Of a stretch of 64,000 nt of DNA, positions 7,238 through 16,070 are shown one piece after another. The stretch spans positions 1 to 64,000 of the forward strand of contig JAFRGL010000002.1 in NCBI GenBank assembly GCA_017433825.1, given 5' to 3'. Below the pieces are notes generated by a model that saw nothing but the letters and a program-made list of their open reading frames with translations, made no database searches and was not told the DNA's origin. The stretch is from Eubacterium sp. GTDB lineage: Bacteria; Bacillota; Clostridia; Lachnospirales; Lachnospiraceae. Made by a program: the position numbers and the translations under genes. How positions within the stretch are numbered: the stretch's first letter is position 1; every line of letters begins with the position of its first letter.

Positions 7238-7888
7238 ATGGAAATACGAGAAATGAGAATGGAATTGGGAGATACCCAGAGCGAATTCGCCGAACGGTAT
7301 CATATTCCATTCAGAACAATTCAAAACTGGGAGACTGGTGTACGTAGACCTCCAGCGTATATCATAAATCTCCTGAAACGCCAGGTGAAGGAAGATCTGG
7401 TCAACAGAAAGACCTCCTTCCTGCCCAAATATGACCCTAAGAAGATTAATCTTCCCAAAAGAGAGAACTATATCGGTGCTCTTGCATGGCTGAGAGCTGT
7501 TCGGGATTGCATTGGAGAAGATATTGTATTTGCTTTGGATCAGGCCTTGATGTGCCAGGGCAATTTCGGAGGGAGAAACGACGAGTATATCGTCTGGTTA
7601 TACGGAGATGAATCACTGAACCGGTTTAACGGTGTGGCAGTACTGGGCAGGAAGGTAAGTCCTTTTTGCGTTCATGAAAAGAACGGACTCAAATATACCG
7701 ATCTGAACCGAACGATATCTGATGCTCTTGCCAATGAAGCTATTTTGGATATGCAGGGAATAACAGAAGCCGTCAGCCGCTATTATTTTTCGAATGGAGA
7801 AAGCTTTGATGGCTTATCTGTAGCTCCGGAATATCAGGAGGCGTTCGAAAGACTGGCACAGGAAGCTAAAGTCTATTACGACAGTTAA
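7238..7888 (+). CDS. HTH protein, probable antitoxin-type partner of an AbiEii-like toxin
   Basis: The first ~50 residues are an XRE-like helix-turn-helix (DTQSEFAERYHIPFRTIQNW), followed by an uncharacterised ~150-residue domain. AAGGAG at 7224-7229 is eight bases from 7238; the in-frame ATG at 7232 is too close to it. The gene sits directly before a broken AbiEii-type nucleotidyltransferase gene, and a palindrome covers its promoter, so it was probably the antitoxin and autorepressor of a toxin pair. The gene is intact although its partner is not. The function is inferred mainly from context. Confidence 0.65.
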   Translation: MEIREMRMELGDTQSEFAERYHIPFRTIQNWETGVRRPPAYIINLLKRQVKEDLVNRKTSFLPKYDPKKINLPKRENYIGALAWLRAVRDCIGEDIVFALDQALMCQGNFGGRNDEYIVWLYGDESLNRFNGVAVLGRKVSPFCVHEKNGLKYTDLNRTISDALANEAILDMQGITEAVSRYYFSNGESFDGLSVAPEYQEAFERLAQEAKVYYDS

Positions 7889-7901
7889 CGGAAGGCAGCC
7901 C

Positions 7902-8512
7902 ATGAAAATCACGGCAGAAGAACAATTGATGTACAATGTGATGAAAGCCATCTATGAGAGCGGGATTCCGACACTTGGCCAACCGGTAAACAAATGGAAG
8001 AATCCATTCAGCAAGCACTCAGAAGAAGCGGTATCGATTTAAACGTTAAACTTTACAGAATGTATGGTAAAGGACGTTCAGCAGGATTTGAATTATCCGA
8101 CTCGTCTTCCGGTGAAGTGTTGTTTACCATGGATATTGATGTAAACCGTCCTGCAGCAGAGACAAGAATATATGAGATCGCTAATATAAAATTCCGCGGC
8201 TCATCATTGGTACCGATGTTGGCGGATAAGTTGTCTGTTGTATCTGGTGACAAAGTGTTCAGGAGAGTCAAAGACCTGATAGATCTGTATTATATTGCCC
8301 AGGTATATAAACCTGATTGGCAGGAAATTCTTCAGGCAGTAGAAGACAGTGGAAGAAATCTTGGGTCATTTGAAGGTTTTTTTACCAGGACTGAGGAATT
8401 GCGGCACGCTTATAATAAGTTCCGATTTGACGGTGAAGTTTTCAAGCCGGTGTTTGAGGATGTTTATCAAATCGTGCGGGATTATATTGCAGAAGTGTTG
8501 TTCAAAGAATAA
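7902..8512 (+). pseudogene. AbiEii-like nucleotidyltransferase toxin, internal deletion and frameshift
   Basis: A plausible start at 7902 (MKITAEEQLMYNVMKAIYES) runs only to a stop at 8040. From about 7967 a different frame carries a continuous C-terminal part (SDTWPTGKQMEESIQQAL onward) open to 8512. The two frames read as the ends of one protein with the middle missing. From memory of the family, the missing part would hold the nucleotidyltransferase core (Gly-Ser and Asp-x-Asp motifs). The remaining 172-residue reading frame starting at 7994 has no ribosome site. The toxin is therefore probably dead. Confidence 0.65.
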
Positions 8513-8530
8513 TAAAGGTTTCGGATAAGC

Positions 8531-8569
8531 AGTAAAAATCCGTCGGTTTGCACCGGCGGATTTTTTACT
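8531..8569 (+). terminator. intrinsic terminator after the toxin remnant
   Basis: AATCCGTCGG and CCGGCGGATT pair with one G:U around a short loop and run into TTTTTT; the flanking AGTAAAA/TTTTACT pairing lengthens the stem. Confidence 0.85.
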
Positions 8570-8593
8570 GTGCAATTACATGCAAAAAAAGTG

Positions 8594-8647
8594 TTGCATT
8601 AATCTAACGACTGTCATATAATCAAATTATAACTGCTACATTCGTAG
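8594..8647 (+). promoter_or_regulatory. promoter and BlaI-type operator of BlaR1-like gene A
   Basis: TTGCAT (8594-8599), 17 bases and a perfect TATAAT (8617-8622) form a strong promoter. The dyad CTACATTCGTAG at 8636-8647 lies at about +7 to +18, where a bound repressor would block transcription. The same arrangement is found at 12159-12212. Confidence 0.75.
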
Positions 8648-8672
8648 TTGATTTGGCAGAAGGACGGTTCCT

Positions 8673-11456
8673 ATGTTTATTTTGGAAATGTTAAAATTTA
8701 ATATCCTGGCAGCGGTAGTCATTCTGATTACCCTGCTGGTATCACGCCTTTTAAAGAATAAATATTCTGTACGCTGGAAATACTGGACCTGGTTTGTTTT
8801 GTCGGTGCTTTTGCTGCTTCCTTTTCATTTTACCGCTTTACGGCCGCTTTTTAAGGTTACCGTTCCGCAGGAAACAGGGACACCAGTGGTTGCTGTTCCG
8901 GAGACGGAAGGCAGCAGTCTGAAGACGGTAGACATTGGCAGTTCTGAATCGGAACAGACTGCTTATGTTTCGGAAGCATTGCCTGAAAATGCAGCTGTTT
9001 CGGACATTGACCAGGTTGCCGATGAGCCTATGATGCCCGCAGAAGCCATAGTTCCGGAAGAAACCGTGAATTCTGAAGAGACCATGAATTCTGCAGAAAC
9101 TATGATGCCGGCAGAAGATTCGGGTACAGCTGAGTATCTGTCGGACGACGCTCAGACCGCTTCTGTATCTCTGCAGGATCTGGAAAAAGGATTTGTGTTC
9201 ATCTGGGTCGGCGGCATTGCCGTCGCTATCGTCGTTCGGATGCTGCAGCATATTGCAGTTAACCGGAAGCTGGGGAAATACAGACATAGAATAGATGCGG
9301 AAGACGTATTAAGTATCTATATTCAGTTGTGCCGGCAGATGGAGATACGAAAGCCTCCCGTACTTTATCATCAGCCGGATTTGCAAAGCCCCTTGCTGAC
9401 AGGGCTGTACAAGCCATCTCTGTATTTGCCCAAAGAAGCCTATACGGCTGTTGAGCTGGAACTGATTTTCCTTCACGAACTGAATCATTTTAAACATAAG
9501 GATCTGTGGTATAAGCTTTTTCTTTCGATTCCGGGGATGCTTTACTGGTTCAATCCCGCAATGCTGCTGATGAGACGCGAAGCAACCAGAGATTTGGAAG
9601 CGCTCTGTGACAGCCGGGTGATTAACGCCATAGAGAATCCGCAAAAAAGAATGGCATACGGACGCCTGCTTCTGGAAACATCCATGGAGCGCGGCTTCCT
9701 GCGTCAGGCGGCCATGGGCTTAAATGACAGTGTTACGGATTTCAAAGAGAGAATGACGTATATGCTGAGTGCAAAACACAGAAAAAACGGGATTGTTGTC
9801 TGCTTGATTTTGGCCTGTTCCCTTATGCTGGCAAATCAGCTTGTGGGCTGCTCTTCCGCAGCTGCCGAGTCCGGCTCCGGCTCCGATTCCGCGCAGACAG
9901 AAGCTTCGGCATCGGAAAGCATTTCAGCTTCCCAAACATCAGACCTGACAGCTGAAAGCTCCACGATCACTGAAAGTGTCTCAACATCCCAAACAGCAGG
10001 TCTGACAGTATATGAGACAGAAAACTTCTCTTTTACTGTCCCGGAAATCTGGGAAGGCCAGGTGACGGGAAGAATCGAAGCAGGAGCGGTCGCAGAGAAA
10101 CTCATCCTTGAATGGAATGGACATCATCTTGCAACGATAAGGGTAGACAGGACTATTAATAAAAATAACACCGGAGATCTTCTATTTAACAAGGCATGGC
10201 ATTCCACGGAAGAAAACGGATATCATGTGGCTTTGTGGGTGGACAATTATGGTTATAGAATCCATTCTTCTAATATGGCGAACCTATTGACAGAAGGAGA
10301 AAAAGAACAGTTATTGTATCTCTCGACAGGGGGAAGTATCACGCTGGAAGAAGCAAACGAATGGATTAAATCCGGAAACGGATGGGTTCAGACACGAGAA
10401 ATAACCGTTGATTTTTATAATGAAACCATCGTTCCATATATTGAAGTCAAAGATTTGTCTTCCATACAGACAGAAGCAGCAACAACCTACGAGACACAAT
10501 ATTTCTCGTTTACAATCCCGGAGATATGGCAGGGCCAGGTGACGGGAAGGATCGAAAAATACGGCGATTTTGAATCTCTGGGTTTTGAATGGAATGGTAT
10601 TCCGCTTGGAGGAATCGGAGTGGAAGAGAAAGCCTCTTCTACTGGCGGAGATATTGGTCATTCTAATATATGGAAATCCCGGGGCCAAAACAGCAACTAT
10701 TGGGTGCACATGTCTGTGCGCAATTATGCTTTTTTAATCCCAAAAGCTGACGTGCTTTCAGACGGACTTTCTGCAGACGAACTTTCCAGTATGCTGAACG
10801 CCCTTACCGATGAAGAAAAGGAGCAGTTGTTGTACCTGACAACCGGCGGAAGGGTTACGCTGGAAAACATGGCGGAAATGCAGTCAATTGAAAATACGGC
10901 TGCATTCTACGAAGAATTCATCGTCCCCAATATTGAAGTCAAAGAGCTGCCTCCCCGCGAGACAGATACAGCGGCAGCGGAAACGACAACCTTTGAGACA
11001 AGGAATTTTTCCTTTACAATTCCGGAGATATGGCGTGGCAAGGTAACGGGAAGGCTTGAGAATATGGGCGGCTTTGATATGCTGAAGCTTGAATGGTATG
11101 GTATTCATTTTGCAACAATACAAGTGGAACAAACGGCCTATGCTGTTGACGGAAGCACCAATAAGGTATGGCATTCTGAGGAACAAAACGGTTATCAGCT
11201 GGCAATATGGACGTCTAATTTCGCCCGTGTATTAGGATATAACGAACTGCATAATTATAGTGCTGGTGCCTTGGACGGACTGCCCGATGAAGAGAAAAAA
11301 GAGCTGATATATCTGTCCACGGGCGGAAGTCTGACGCTTGAGGAAGCAATAGAACTCTGCCGTTTTGAAGACACGGTAGGCCAGACGCATGAAAAAATGG
11401 TTGATTTTTATTATGAGGTTATCGTCCCTAATATTATAATCAAAGAATTACCTTAG
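8673..11456 (+). CDS. BlaR1-type M56 membrane protease with three extracytoplasmic repeats (copy A)
   Basis: This 927-residue protein has the BlaR1/MecR1 plan. Membrane segments lie near residues 5-25, 35-57, 175-193 and 375-395, and a cytoplasmic zinc protease has HELNH (His268, Glu269, His272) followed by REATRDLEALCDS. Between segments 2 and 3 lies an acidic EET-rich loop. In place of a penicillin-binding sensor, the C-terminal half carries three ~155-residue repeats starting near 447, 606 and 774. Each begins with YETxxFSFTIPEIW and ends with an IVPxIxxK-like strand; I do not recognise this domain. By analogy, binding outside would activate the protease, which would cut a BlaI-type repressor. 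AGAAGGACGG precedes the start. Confidence 0.85.
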   Translation: MFILEMLKFNILAAVVILITLLVSRLLKNKYSVRWKYWTWFVLSVLLLLPFHFTALRPLFKVTVPQETGTPVVAVPETEGSSLKTVDIGSSESEQTAYVSEALPENAAVSDIDQVADEPMMPAEAIVPEETVNSEETMNSAETMMPAEDSGTAEYLSDDAQTASVSLQDLEKGFVFIWVGGIAVAIVVRMLQHIAVNRKLGKYRHRIDAEDVLSIYIQLCRQMEIRKPPVLYHQPDLQSPLLTGLYKPSLYLPKEAYTAVELELIFLHELNHFKHKDLWYKLFLSIPGMLYWFNPAMLLMRREATRDLEALCDSRVINAIENPQKRMAYGRLLLETSMERGFLRQAAMGLNDSVTDFKERMTYMLSAKHRKNGIVVCLILACSLMLANQLVGCSSAAAESGSGSDSAQTEASASESISASQTSDLTAESSTITESVSTSQTAGLTVYETENFSFTVPEIWEGQVTGRIEAGAVAEKLILEWNGHHLATIRVDRTINKNNTGDLLFNKAWHSTEENGYHVALWVDNYGYRIHSSNMANLLTEGEKEQLLYLSTGGSITLEEANEWIKSGNGWVQTREITVDFYNETIVPYIEVKDLSSIQTEAATTYETQYFSFTIPEIWQGQVTGRIEKYGDFESLGFEWNGIPLGGIGVEEKASSTGGDIGHSNIWKSRGQNSNYWVHMSVRNYAFLIPKADVLSDGLSADELSSMLNALTDEEKEQLLYLTTGGRVTLENMAEMQSIENTAAFYEEFIVPNIEVKELPPRETDTAAAETTTFETRNFSFTIPEIWRGKVTGRLENMGGFDMLKLEWYGIHFATIQVEQTAYAVDGSTNKVWHSEEQNGYQLAIWTSNFARVLGYNELHNYSAGALDGLPDEEKKELIYLSTGGSLTLEEAIELCRFEDTVGQTHEKMVDFYYEVIVPNIIIKELP

Positions 11457-11515
11457 TTCTTCATGCTTCGAGTTAATATACTCAGGAAATATAAAAAATT
11501 CCATAAAGAACATTG

Positions 11516-11553
11516 GGAAGCTTCTTCGAAAACATAAGAAGCTTCCTTTTTTT
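11516..11553 (+). terminator. intrinsic terminator after BlaR1-like gene A
   Basis: GGAAGCTTCTT (11516-11526) pairs with AAGAAGCTTCC (11536-11546), followed by seven T. Confidence 0.9.
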
Positions 11554-11672
11554 GCACTTATATTCCGAAACACAACAAAATGATATTTCATTGTTTTGCA
11601 TGCCGCGTTCAGATTACATTCAGCTCATAAAGAACGGCCGTCCTTTCATTAATCTTTAGGAGGATAAAAAAA

Positions 11673-11864
11673 ATGACAAGAACAGAAATTGCGACACAGT
11701 GGATGATCAATCTGGCAAATGATAACAGTCATGGTTATGACCAGACTAATCGTTGGGGATCTGATTATGATTGCGCTTCGGCAGTCATCACAGCCTGGGA
11801 GATCGCCGGAGTTCATGTTAAGTCAGATAATGAAGAATATAATGATTCTGCTTATTTACAATAA
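11673..11864 (+). pseudogene. truncated NlpC/P60-like lysin, copy A
   Basis: The first ~50 residues match the intact lysin at 15179, including the candidate catalytic cysteine in DYDCASA. After GVHVKS the likeness ends and a stop follows at residue 64. The catalytic histidine and both wall-binding repeats are missing, so the product should be inactive. The ribosome site AGGAGG and the conserved upstream leader are still present, which points to recent decay after duplication. Confidence 0.75.
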
Positions 11865-11989
11865 GCTTTTTGTTCCTGTTCAATCATTTGGATTAACTGG
11901 GTAATCGAAGAGACGGACATCTTAAGGAGTAAATAAGAGCGCAGAAAATGTTTGCTCGTAATAACACGATTATCGTTTTCCTTGCTCAT
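11852..11989 (-). CDS. small protein of unknown function, 45 residues
   Basis: An ATG at 11989 with GGAG about nine bases upstream opens a frame rich in hydrophobic and basic residues (TSKHFLRSYLLLKMS) that ends at 11852, antisense to the last bases of the broken lysin. I do not recognise it. It lies in a stretch (11865-12138) that differs from the duplicated units and may be inserted DNA. It could be a real small gene or a leftover of a mobile element; nothing else is visible in that stretch. Confidence 0.35.
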   Translation of the reverse strand: MSKENDNRVITSKHFLRSYLLLKMSVSSITQLIQMIEQEQKAYCK

Positions 11990-12158
11990 CTCTTTACTCT
12001 CCGTAATGCTTTATAATAACTACTCTAATCCAAACACCCGAATGTTCAAGGAGCGGTAGTTCATCTTTATATAGTACAATAGGTAATGCCAAGTTCTTGC
12101 ATATCTTTTAACTGAAATCTTATGGTGGAGCTAACATGCAATTCAATGCAAAAGAAGG

Positions 12159-12212
12159 TTGCATTAATCTAACTGCTGTCATATAATTAAACCGTATTTG
12201 CTACAATAGTAG
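12159..12212 (+). promoter_or_regulatory. promoter and BlaI-type operator of BlaR1-like gene B
   Basis: TTGCAT (12159-12164), 17 bases, TATAAT (12182-12187) and the dyad CTACAATAGTAG (12201-12212) repeat the geometry of copy A exactly. The centre of the dyad differs, but the CTACA and GTAG arms are kept. Confidence 0.75.
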
Positions 12213-12237
12213 TTGATTTAACGAAAGGGCGATTCCC

Positions 12238-14970
12238 ATGTTCATTTTGGAAATGCTGAAATTTAATATTCTGGCAGCGGCTGTGATTCTGATTACCCTG
12301 CTGGTGTCACGCCTTTTAAAGAATAAATATTCTGTACGCTGGAAATACTGGACCTGGCTCATCCTGTCAGTGCTTCTGTTGCTTCCTTTTCATTTTACGG
12401 CTCTGCGGCCGCTTTTTAAGGTTACCGTTCCGCAGGAAACGGCGGCGCCAATGGCGGTTGTTCCGGAATCGACATCAGCGGGTAGTATGGCTTCGGACAG
12501 TGAAGAACACCTGGCTGCCGATGAGCCTCTGATGCCCGCAGAAGCCATAGTTCCGGAAGAAACCGTGAATTCTGAAGAGACCGTGAATTCTGCAGAAACT
12601 ATGATGCCGGCAGAAGCCCCGGATACAACAGAGCACCTGCCAGTCGACAACCAGGCTGCTTCTGTATCTTTGCAGGATTTGGAGAAAGGATTTGTGTTCA
12701 TCTGGATCGGCGGCATTGCCGTCGCTATCGTCGTTCGGATGCTGCAGCAGGTTGCAGTTAACCGGAAGCTGGGAAAATACAGGCATAGAATAGATACGGA
12801 GGAAGTATTAAGTATCTATGTTCAGTTGTGCCGGCAGATGGGGATCCGTAAGCCTCCCGTACTTTATCATCAGCCGGATTTGCAAAGCCCGTTGCTGACC
12901 GGGCTGCTCCGGCCTTCTCTGTATTTACCGAAAGAAGCCTACACGGCTGTTGAGCTGGAACTGATTTTCCTTCATGAACTGAATCATTTTAAACATAAGG
13001 ATCTGTGGTATAAGCTTTTTCTTTCGATTCCGGGGATGGTTTACTGGTTCAATCCTGCCATCTGGCTGATGCGGCGGGAAGCAAACCGGGATATGGAAGC
13101 CCTTTGTGACAGTGCTGTTATCCGGTCCGCAGCAGATTCCCAAAAGAGCAGAGCATACGGACGGCTGCTCCTGCAGACCTCCATGGAGCGAAGCTTCCTG
13201 CAGCAGGCCGCTCTGGGCTTAAATGACAGCGTTACGGATTTCAAGGAAAGAATAAACTACATGATAAGCGCAAGGAAAAGGAAAGACGGGATAGCTGTCT
13301 GTCTGATTCTAGCCTGTTCCCTTATGCTGGCGAACCAGCTCGTGGGCTGCGCTTCAGTCGCAGCCGAATCCGGCTCCGTTCAGGCAGAGGCTTCGTCAGT
13401 GGAAAGCAGTGAAACATCTGAAACATCTGCTTCGGCAGCCGAAACGGCCTCAAACTCCCAGAAAGCCACATCGACATCCGAAACCAGCTCGGTGTCACTG
13501 ACACCTGCACCGACAGTGTATGAGACAGAGAATTTCACTTTTACCCTTCCGGAAATCTGGCAGGGCCAGGTGACGGGAAGGATTGAAGAGGAGACTGGTG
13601 CGACACTCATTCTCGAATGGAAGGGAATTCAGCTCGGATGGATAGAAGTAGAAAGTGTCAGTCAGCATACCTCAGGAGATATCGGACTGGCGAACGTCTG
13701 GCATTCGGAGCAAGAATATGGTTATTATGTGTCTTTGTGGGTGCAGAATTATGCTTATATCCTACCCCATGCTGAAATGGACCCGAGCTTGTTTCCAGAA
13801 TACCTGTCAGAGCTTTCAGATGAAGAAAAAGAACAGTTATTATTCCTGACGACAGGCGGAGAAGTTACATATGCGGAAGCAACCGACTATTGTCAAACCC
13901 ATGACACGGAAGACAAGACACTTACAAAAACAGCTGCATTTTACAGAGACAACATTGCTCCAGGTATTATCGTTAAAGATTTAGCTTCTTTGGTTGTTAA
14001 GGTGCCAACTGTATATGAGACCGAATATTTCACATTTACCCTTCCGGAAATCTGGCAGGGCCAGGTGACGGGCAGGGTCGAAGAAGGAGCGGTTGCAGAA
14101 AAGCTCGTCCTTGAGTGGAATGGTATTCATCTTGCGACGATAAGGGTGGAAAGTACTATCAACACACAAAACACAGGAGATCTTTTGTTCAACAGGGCAT
14201 GGCATTCCGAGGGAGAAAACGGATATCATGTGGCTTTGTGGGTGGATAATTATGGTTATGAAATTTATACTTCAAGATTTGCGAACGTACTGACCGAAGA
14301 AGAAAAACAACAGTTATTGTATCTGTCGACAGGGGGAAGTACCACGCTGGAGGAAACAAACGAAATTCATAAATCACAAAGCGGATGGGGCCAGATAAGA
14401 GAAAAGACCGTTGATTTTTATAATGAAGCCATTGTTCCATCTATTGAAGTCAAGGATTTGGCTTCTATACAACCGGAAGCAACGACAACCTATGAGACTG
14501 AGAACTTCTCGTTTACAATTCCGGAATTCTGGCAGGGTCAGGTGACAGGAAGGATCAAAGAAAATGCTTTCACAGAAAGCCTTATTCTTGAATGGAATGG
14601 GATTTCACTTGCATCAATAGGAGTTGAACGGAAGGAATCCCATGTCAGCGGAGATATCGGCAATTCGAACATATGGCATTCCGAGGAAGAGAACGGATAT
14701 TGGGTGTGCTTGTGGGTCGAAAATTTTGCTTTTACAATTCCTCTGGCCAGCAGCTTTGATTACTCAGACGAATATCTTAAAAAACTGAGTTCACTTACCG
14801 ACGAAGAAAAAGAGCAGATACTGTATCTGACTACAGGCGGAAGGGTTTCACTGGCGGAAGCAATAAACGCGGTTCAGTATACAGAGACAGGAGGACAAAC
14901 GATTAGGAACACCAGCGAATTCTATAAGGAATATATCGTCCCGTATATCGAGATCAAGAATATGCCTTAG
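12238..14970 (+). CDS. BlaR1-type M56 membrane protease with three extracytoplasmic repeats (copy B)
   Basis: This 910-residue paralogue of the 8673 protein has the same four membrane segments and the zinc site HELNH (His246, Glu247, His250). After the fourth membrane segment and the cysteine-containing NQLVGC come a Ser/Thr-rich stalk and three repeats starting near 428, 593 and 752. Within each repeat VTGRI, LEWNGI, WHSEE, LTDEEKEQLLYLTTGG and FYKEYIVP-like motifs recur. The repeats of A and B have diverged more than the protease part, as expected if they bind different ligands. A shared operator suggests control by the BlaI-type protein at 17560. The proposed signalling is inferred from BlaR1. 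Confidence 0.85.
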   Translation: MFILEMLKFNILAAAVILITLLVSRLLKNKYSVRWKYWTWLILSVLLLLPFHFTALRPLFKVTVPQETAAPMAVVPESTSAGSMASDSEEHLAADEPLMPAEAIVPEETVNSEETVNSAETMMPAEAPDTTEHLPVDNQAASVSLQDLEKGFVFIWIGGIAVAIVVRMLQQVAVNRKLGKYRHRIDTEEVLSIYVQLCRQMGIRKPPVLYHQPDLQSPLLTGLLRPSLYLPKEAYTAVELELIFLHELNHFKHKDLWYKLFLSIPGMVYWFNPAIWLMRREANRDMEALCDSAVIRSAADSQKSRAYGRLLLQTSMERSFLQQAALGLNDSVTDFKERINYMISARKRKDGIAVCLILACSLMLANQLVGCASVAAESGSVQAEASSVESSETSETSASAAETASNSQKATSTSETSSVSLTPAPTVYETENFTFTLPEIWQGQVTGRIEEETGATLILEWKGIQLGWIEVESVSQHTSGDIGLANVWHSEQEYGYYVSLWVQNYAYILPHAEMDPSLFPEYLSELSDEEKEQLLFLTTGGEVTYAEATDYCQTHDTEDKTLTKTAAFYRDNIAPGIIVKDLASLVVKVPTVYETEYFTFTLPEIWQGQVTGRVEEGAVAEKLVLEWNGIHLATIRVESTINTQNTGDLLFNRAWHSEGENGYHVALWVDNYGYEIYTSRFANVLTEEEKQQLLYLSTGGSTTLEETNEIHKSQSGWGQIREKTVDFYNEAIVPSIEVKDLASIQPEATTTYETENFSFTIPEFWQGQVTGRIKENAFTESLILEWNGISLASIGVERKESHVSGDIGNSNIWHSEEENGYWVCLWVENFAFTIPLASSFDYSDEYLKKLSSLTDEEKEQILYLTTGGRVSLAEAINAVQYTETGGQTIRNTSEFYKEYIVPYIEIKNMP

Positions 14971-15001
14971 TGGCTGATAAACTCTTTCGTTATATTACTC
15001 A

Positions 15002-15073
15002 GGTGACCGGATGACGGTTCTTATGTTCCTTTTTAAAGGAACATAAGAAGACTCGTCATCCGGCCACCTTTTT
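15002..15073 (+). terminator. long terminator hairpin after BlaR1-like gene B
   Basis: CCGGATGAC pairs with GTCATCCGG, and inside it TTCTTATGTTCCTTT pairs with AAAGGAACATAAGAA; the outer GGTG/CACC runs into TTTTT. Confidence 0.85.
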
Positions 15074-15097
15074 ATAATCGTTCAAAAGGATATTTCA

Positions 15098-15127
15098 TTG
15101 TTTTGCATGCTATGGTCAGATTATAGT
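15098..15127 (+). promoter_or_regulatory. probable promoter of the lysin gene
   Basis: TTGTTT (15098-15103), 18 bases and TATAGT (15122-15127) lie in a ~100-base leader that is conserved upstream of the broken lysin copy. No YTACANNNGTAG dyad is seen here. Confidence 0.45.
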
Positions 15128-15178
15128 CACTCCATAAGGAACGGCCGTCCTTTCACTAATCTTTGGAGGATAAAAGAA

Positions 15179-16063
15179 ATGACAACTATAGAAACAGCAA
15201 CACAGTGGATGATTGATCTGGCAAGTGATGACAGTCACGGTTATACTCAGGATGAGGATCATCGATGGGGGCCCGATTATGATTGTTCTTCATCTATCAT
15301 AACAGCCTGGGAAACTGCCGGCGTGCCCGTTAAAACAATGGGTGCAACATATACAGGTAATATGCGAGATGTATTTCTTCTTTGTGGTTTTTCAGACATT
15401 ACCAGCAGTGTAAACCTCATTACCAAAGAAGGTTTTGCCGTAGGGGACGTCCTTCTTAAGCTTACAATAAGTGATGAGAAGAAGGGCCATGCTGCCATGT
15501 ATATCGGTGAAGGAAGAGTAGTCCATGCCAGAACAGATGAAAATGAACATGGAACAGGCTGGCAGACAGGTGATCAGGAAGGAAATGAAATCACGACTTC
15601 GACATACGAAAATGATCCCACACATCCTTGGTTGTATGTTCTCAGGTATACTTTTAACGGCAGTCTCCTTGTTCGTGACGGTCAGATCCATGCGAACAAC
15701 TTTGTCGGAGCAGGCCTCGTTCTTGACGGACACCGCGGTCCGGCTACAATTACTGCAGGAATCAAGGTACTGCAGCATGCATTGAATCTGGATTATAACG
15801 CAGGGTTAACCGTTGACGGTTCTTTTGGTTCGTTAACCCAGGCAGCGCTTGGTTCTCACTATGTTATGTTAAACGAAACACAGTACCTGGTTACCGCTGC
15901 CCAGATCCTGCTGATGCTTCATGGTGTCGATCCGCATGGAGTGGAAAGCCCGGGACATTTTGGAAGCGGCATGTTAACCGCGGTAACTGCATTCCAGATC
16001 GTGAATAATCTGCCCGCTACCGGAATCTGCAATAATGCTACATTTATAAAATTGATTCAGTAA
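15179..16063 (+). CDS. NlpC/P60-like peptidoglycan hydrolase with two wall-binding repeats (endolysin-like)
   Basis: This 294-residue protein looks like a phage-type lysin. The N-terminal papain-like domain has Cys36 in DYDCSSS and His104 in KGHAAMYIG, followed by GRVVHAR. Two PG_binding_1-like segments follow, near 180-225 and 241-292 (TVDGSFGSLTQAAL and LPATGICNNATF). It should cut peptide links in peptidoglycan. No signal peptide is visible, so release would need lysis or another route, or it may act on incoming material. GGAGGA at 15165-15170 supports the start. A broken copy lies at 11673. No holin or other phage gene is nearby. Confidence 0.8.
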   Translation: MTTIETATQWMIDLASDDSHGYTQDEDHRWGPDYDCSSSIITAWETAGVPVKTMGATYTGNMRDVFLLCGFSDITSSVNLITKEGFAVGDVLLKLTISDEKKGHAAMYIGEGRVVHARTDENEHGTGWQTGDQEGNEITTSTYENDPTHPWLYVLRYTFNGSLLVRDGQIHANNFVGAGLVLDGHRGPATITAGIKVLQHALNLDYNAGLTVDGSFGSLTQAALGSHYVMLNETQYLVTAAQILLMLHGVDPHGVESPGHFGSGMLTAVTAFQIVNNLPATGICNNATFIKLIQ

Positions 16064-16070
16064 TACCATG

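Larger units (their letters stand above)
8581..11820 (+). repeat. tandem duplication unit A (BlaR1-like gene plus lysin gene)
   Basis: Unit A matches unit B at 12139-15335 in the same order: promoter with dyad, M56 protease gene, terminator, leader, and the start of the lysin gene. The likeness stops inside the lysin gene at about 11820. Confidence 0.75.
12139..15335 (+). repeat. tandem duplication unit B (BlaR1-like gene plus lysin gene)
   Basis: This is the second unit of the duplication described for 8581-11820. The first ~65 codons of the two protease genes are nearly identical, while the repeat regions have diverged and gained or lost short segments. Confidence 0.75.

Noticed and set aside
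15179..16063. Lysin taken as evidence of a prophage
   Set aside because: No integrase, terminase, capsid, tail or holin gene lies in the window; neighbours are sensor and ATPase genes.
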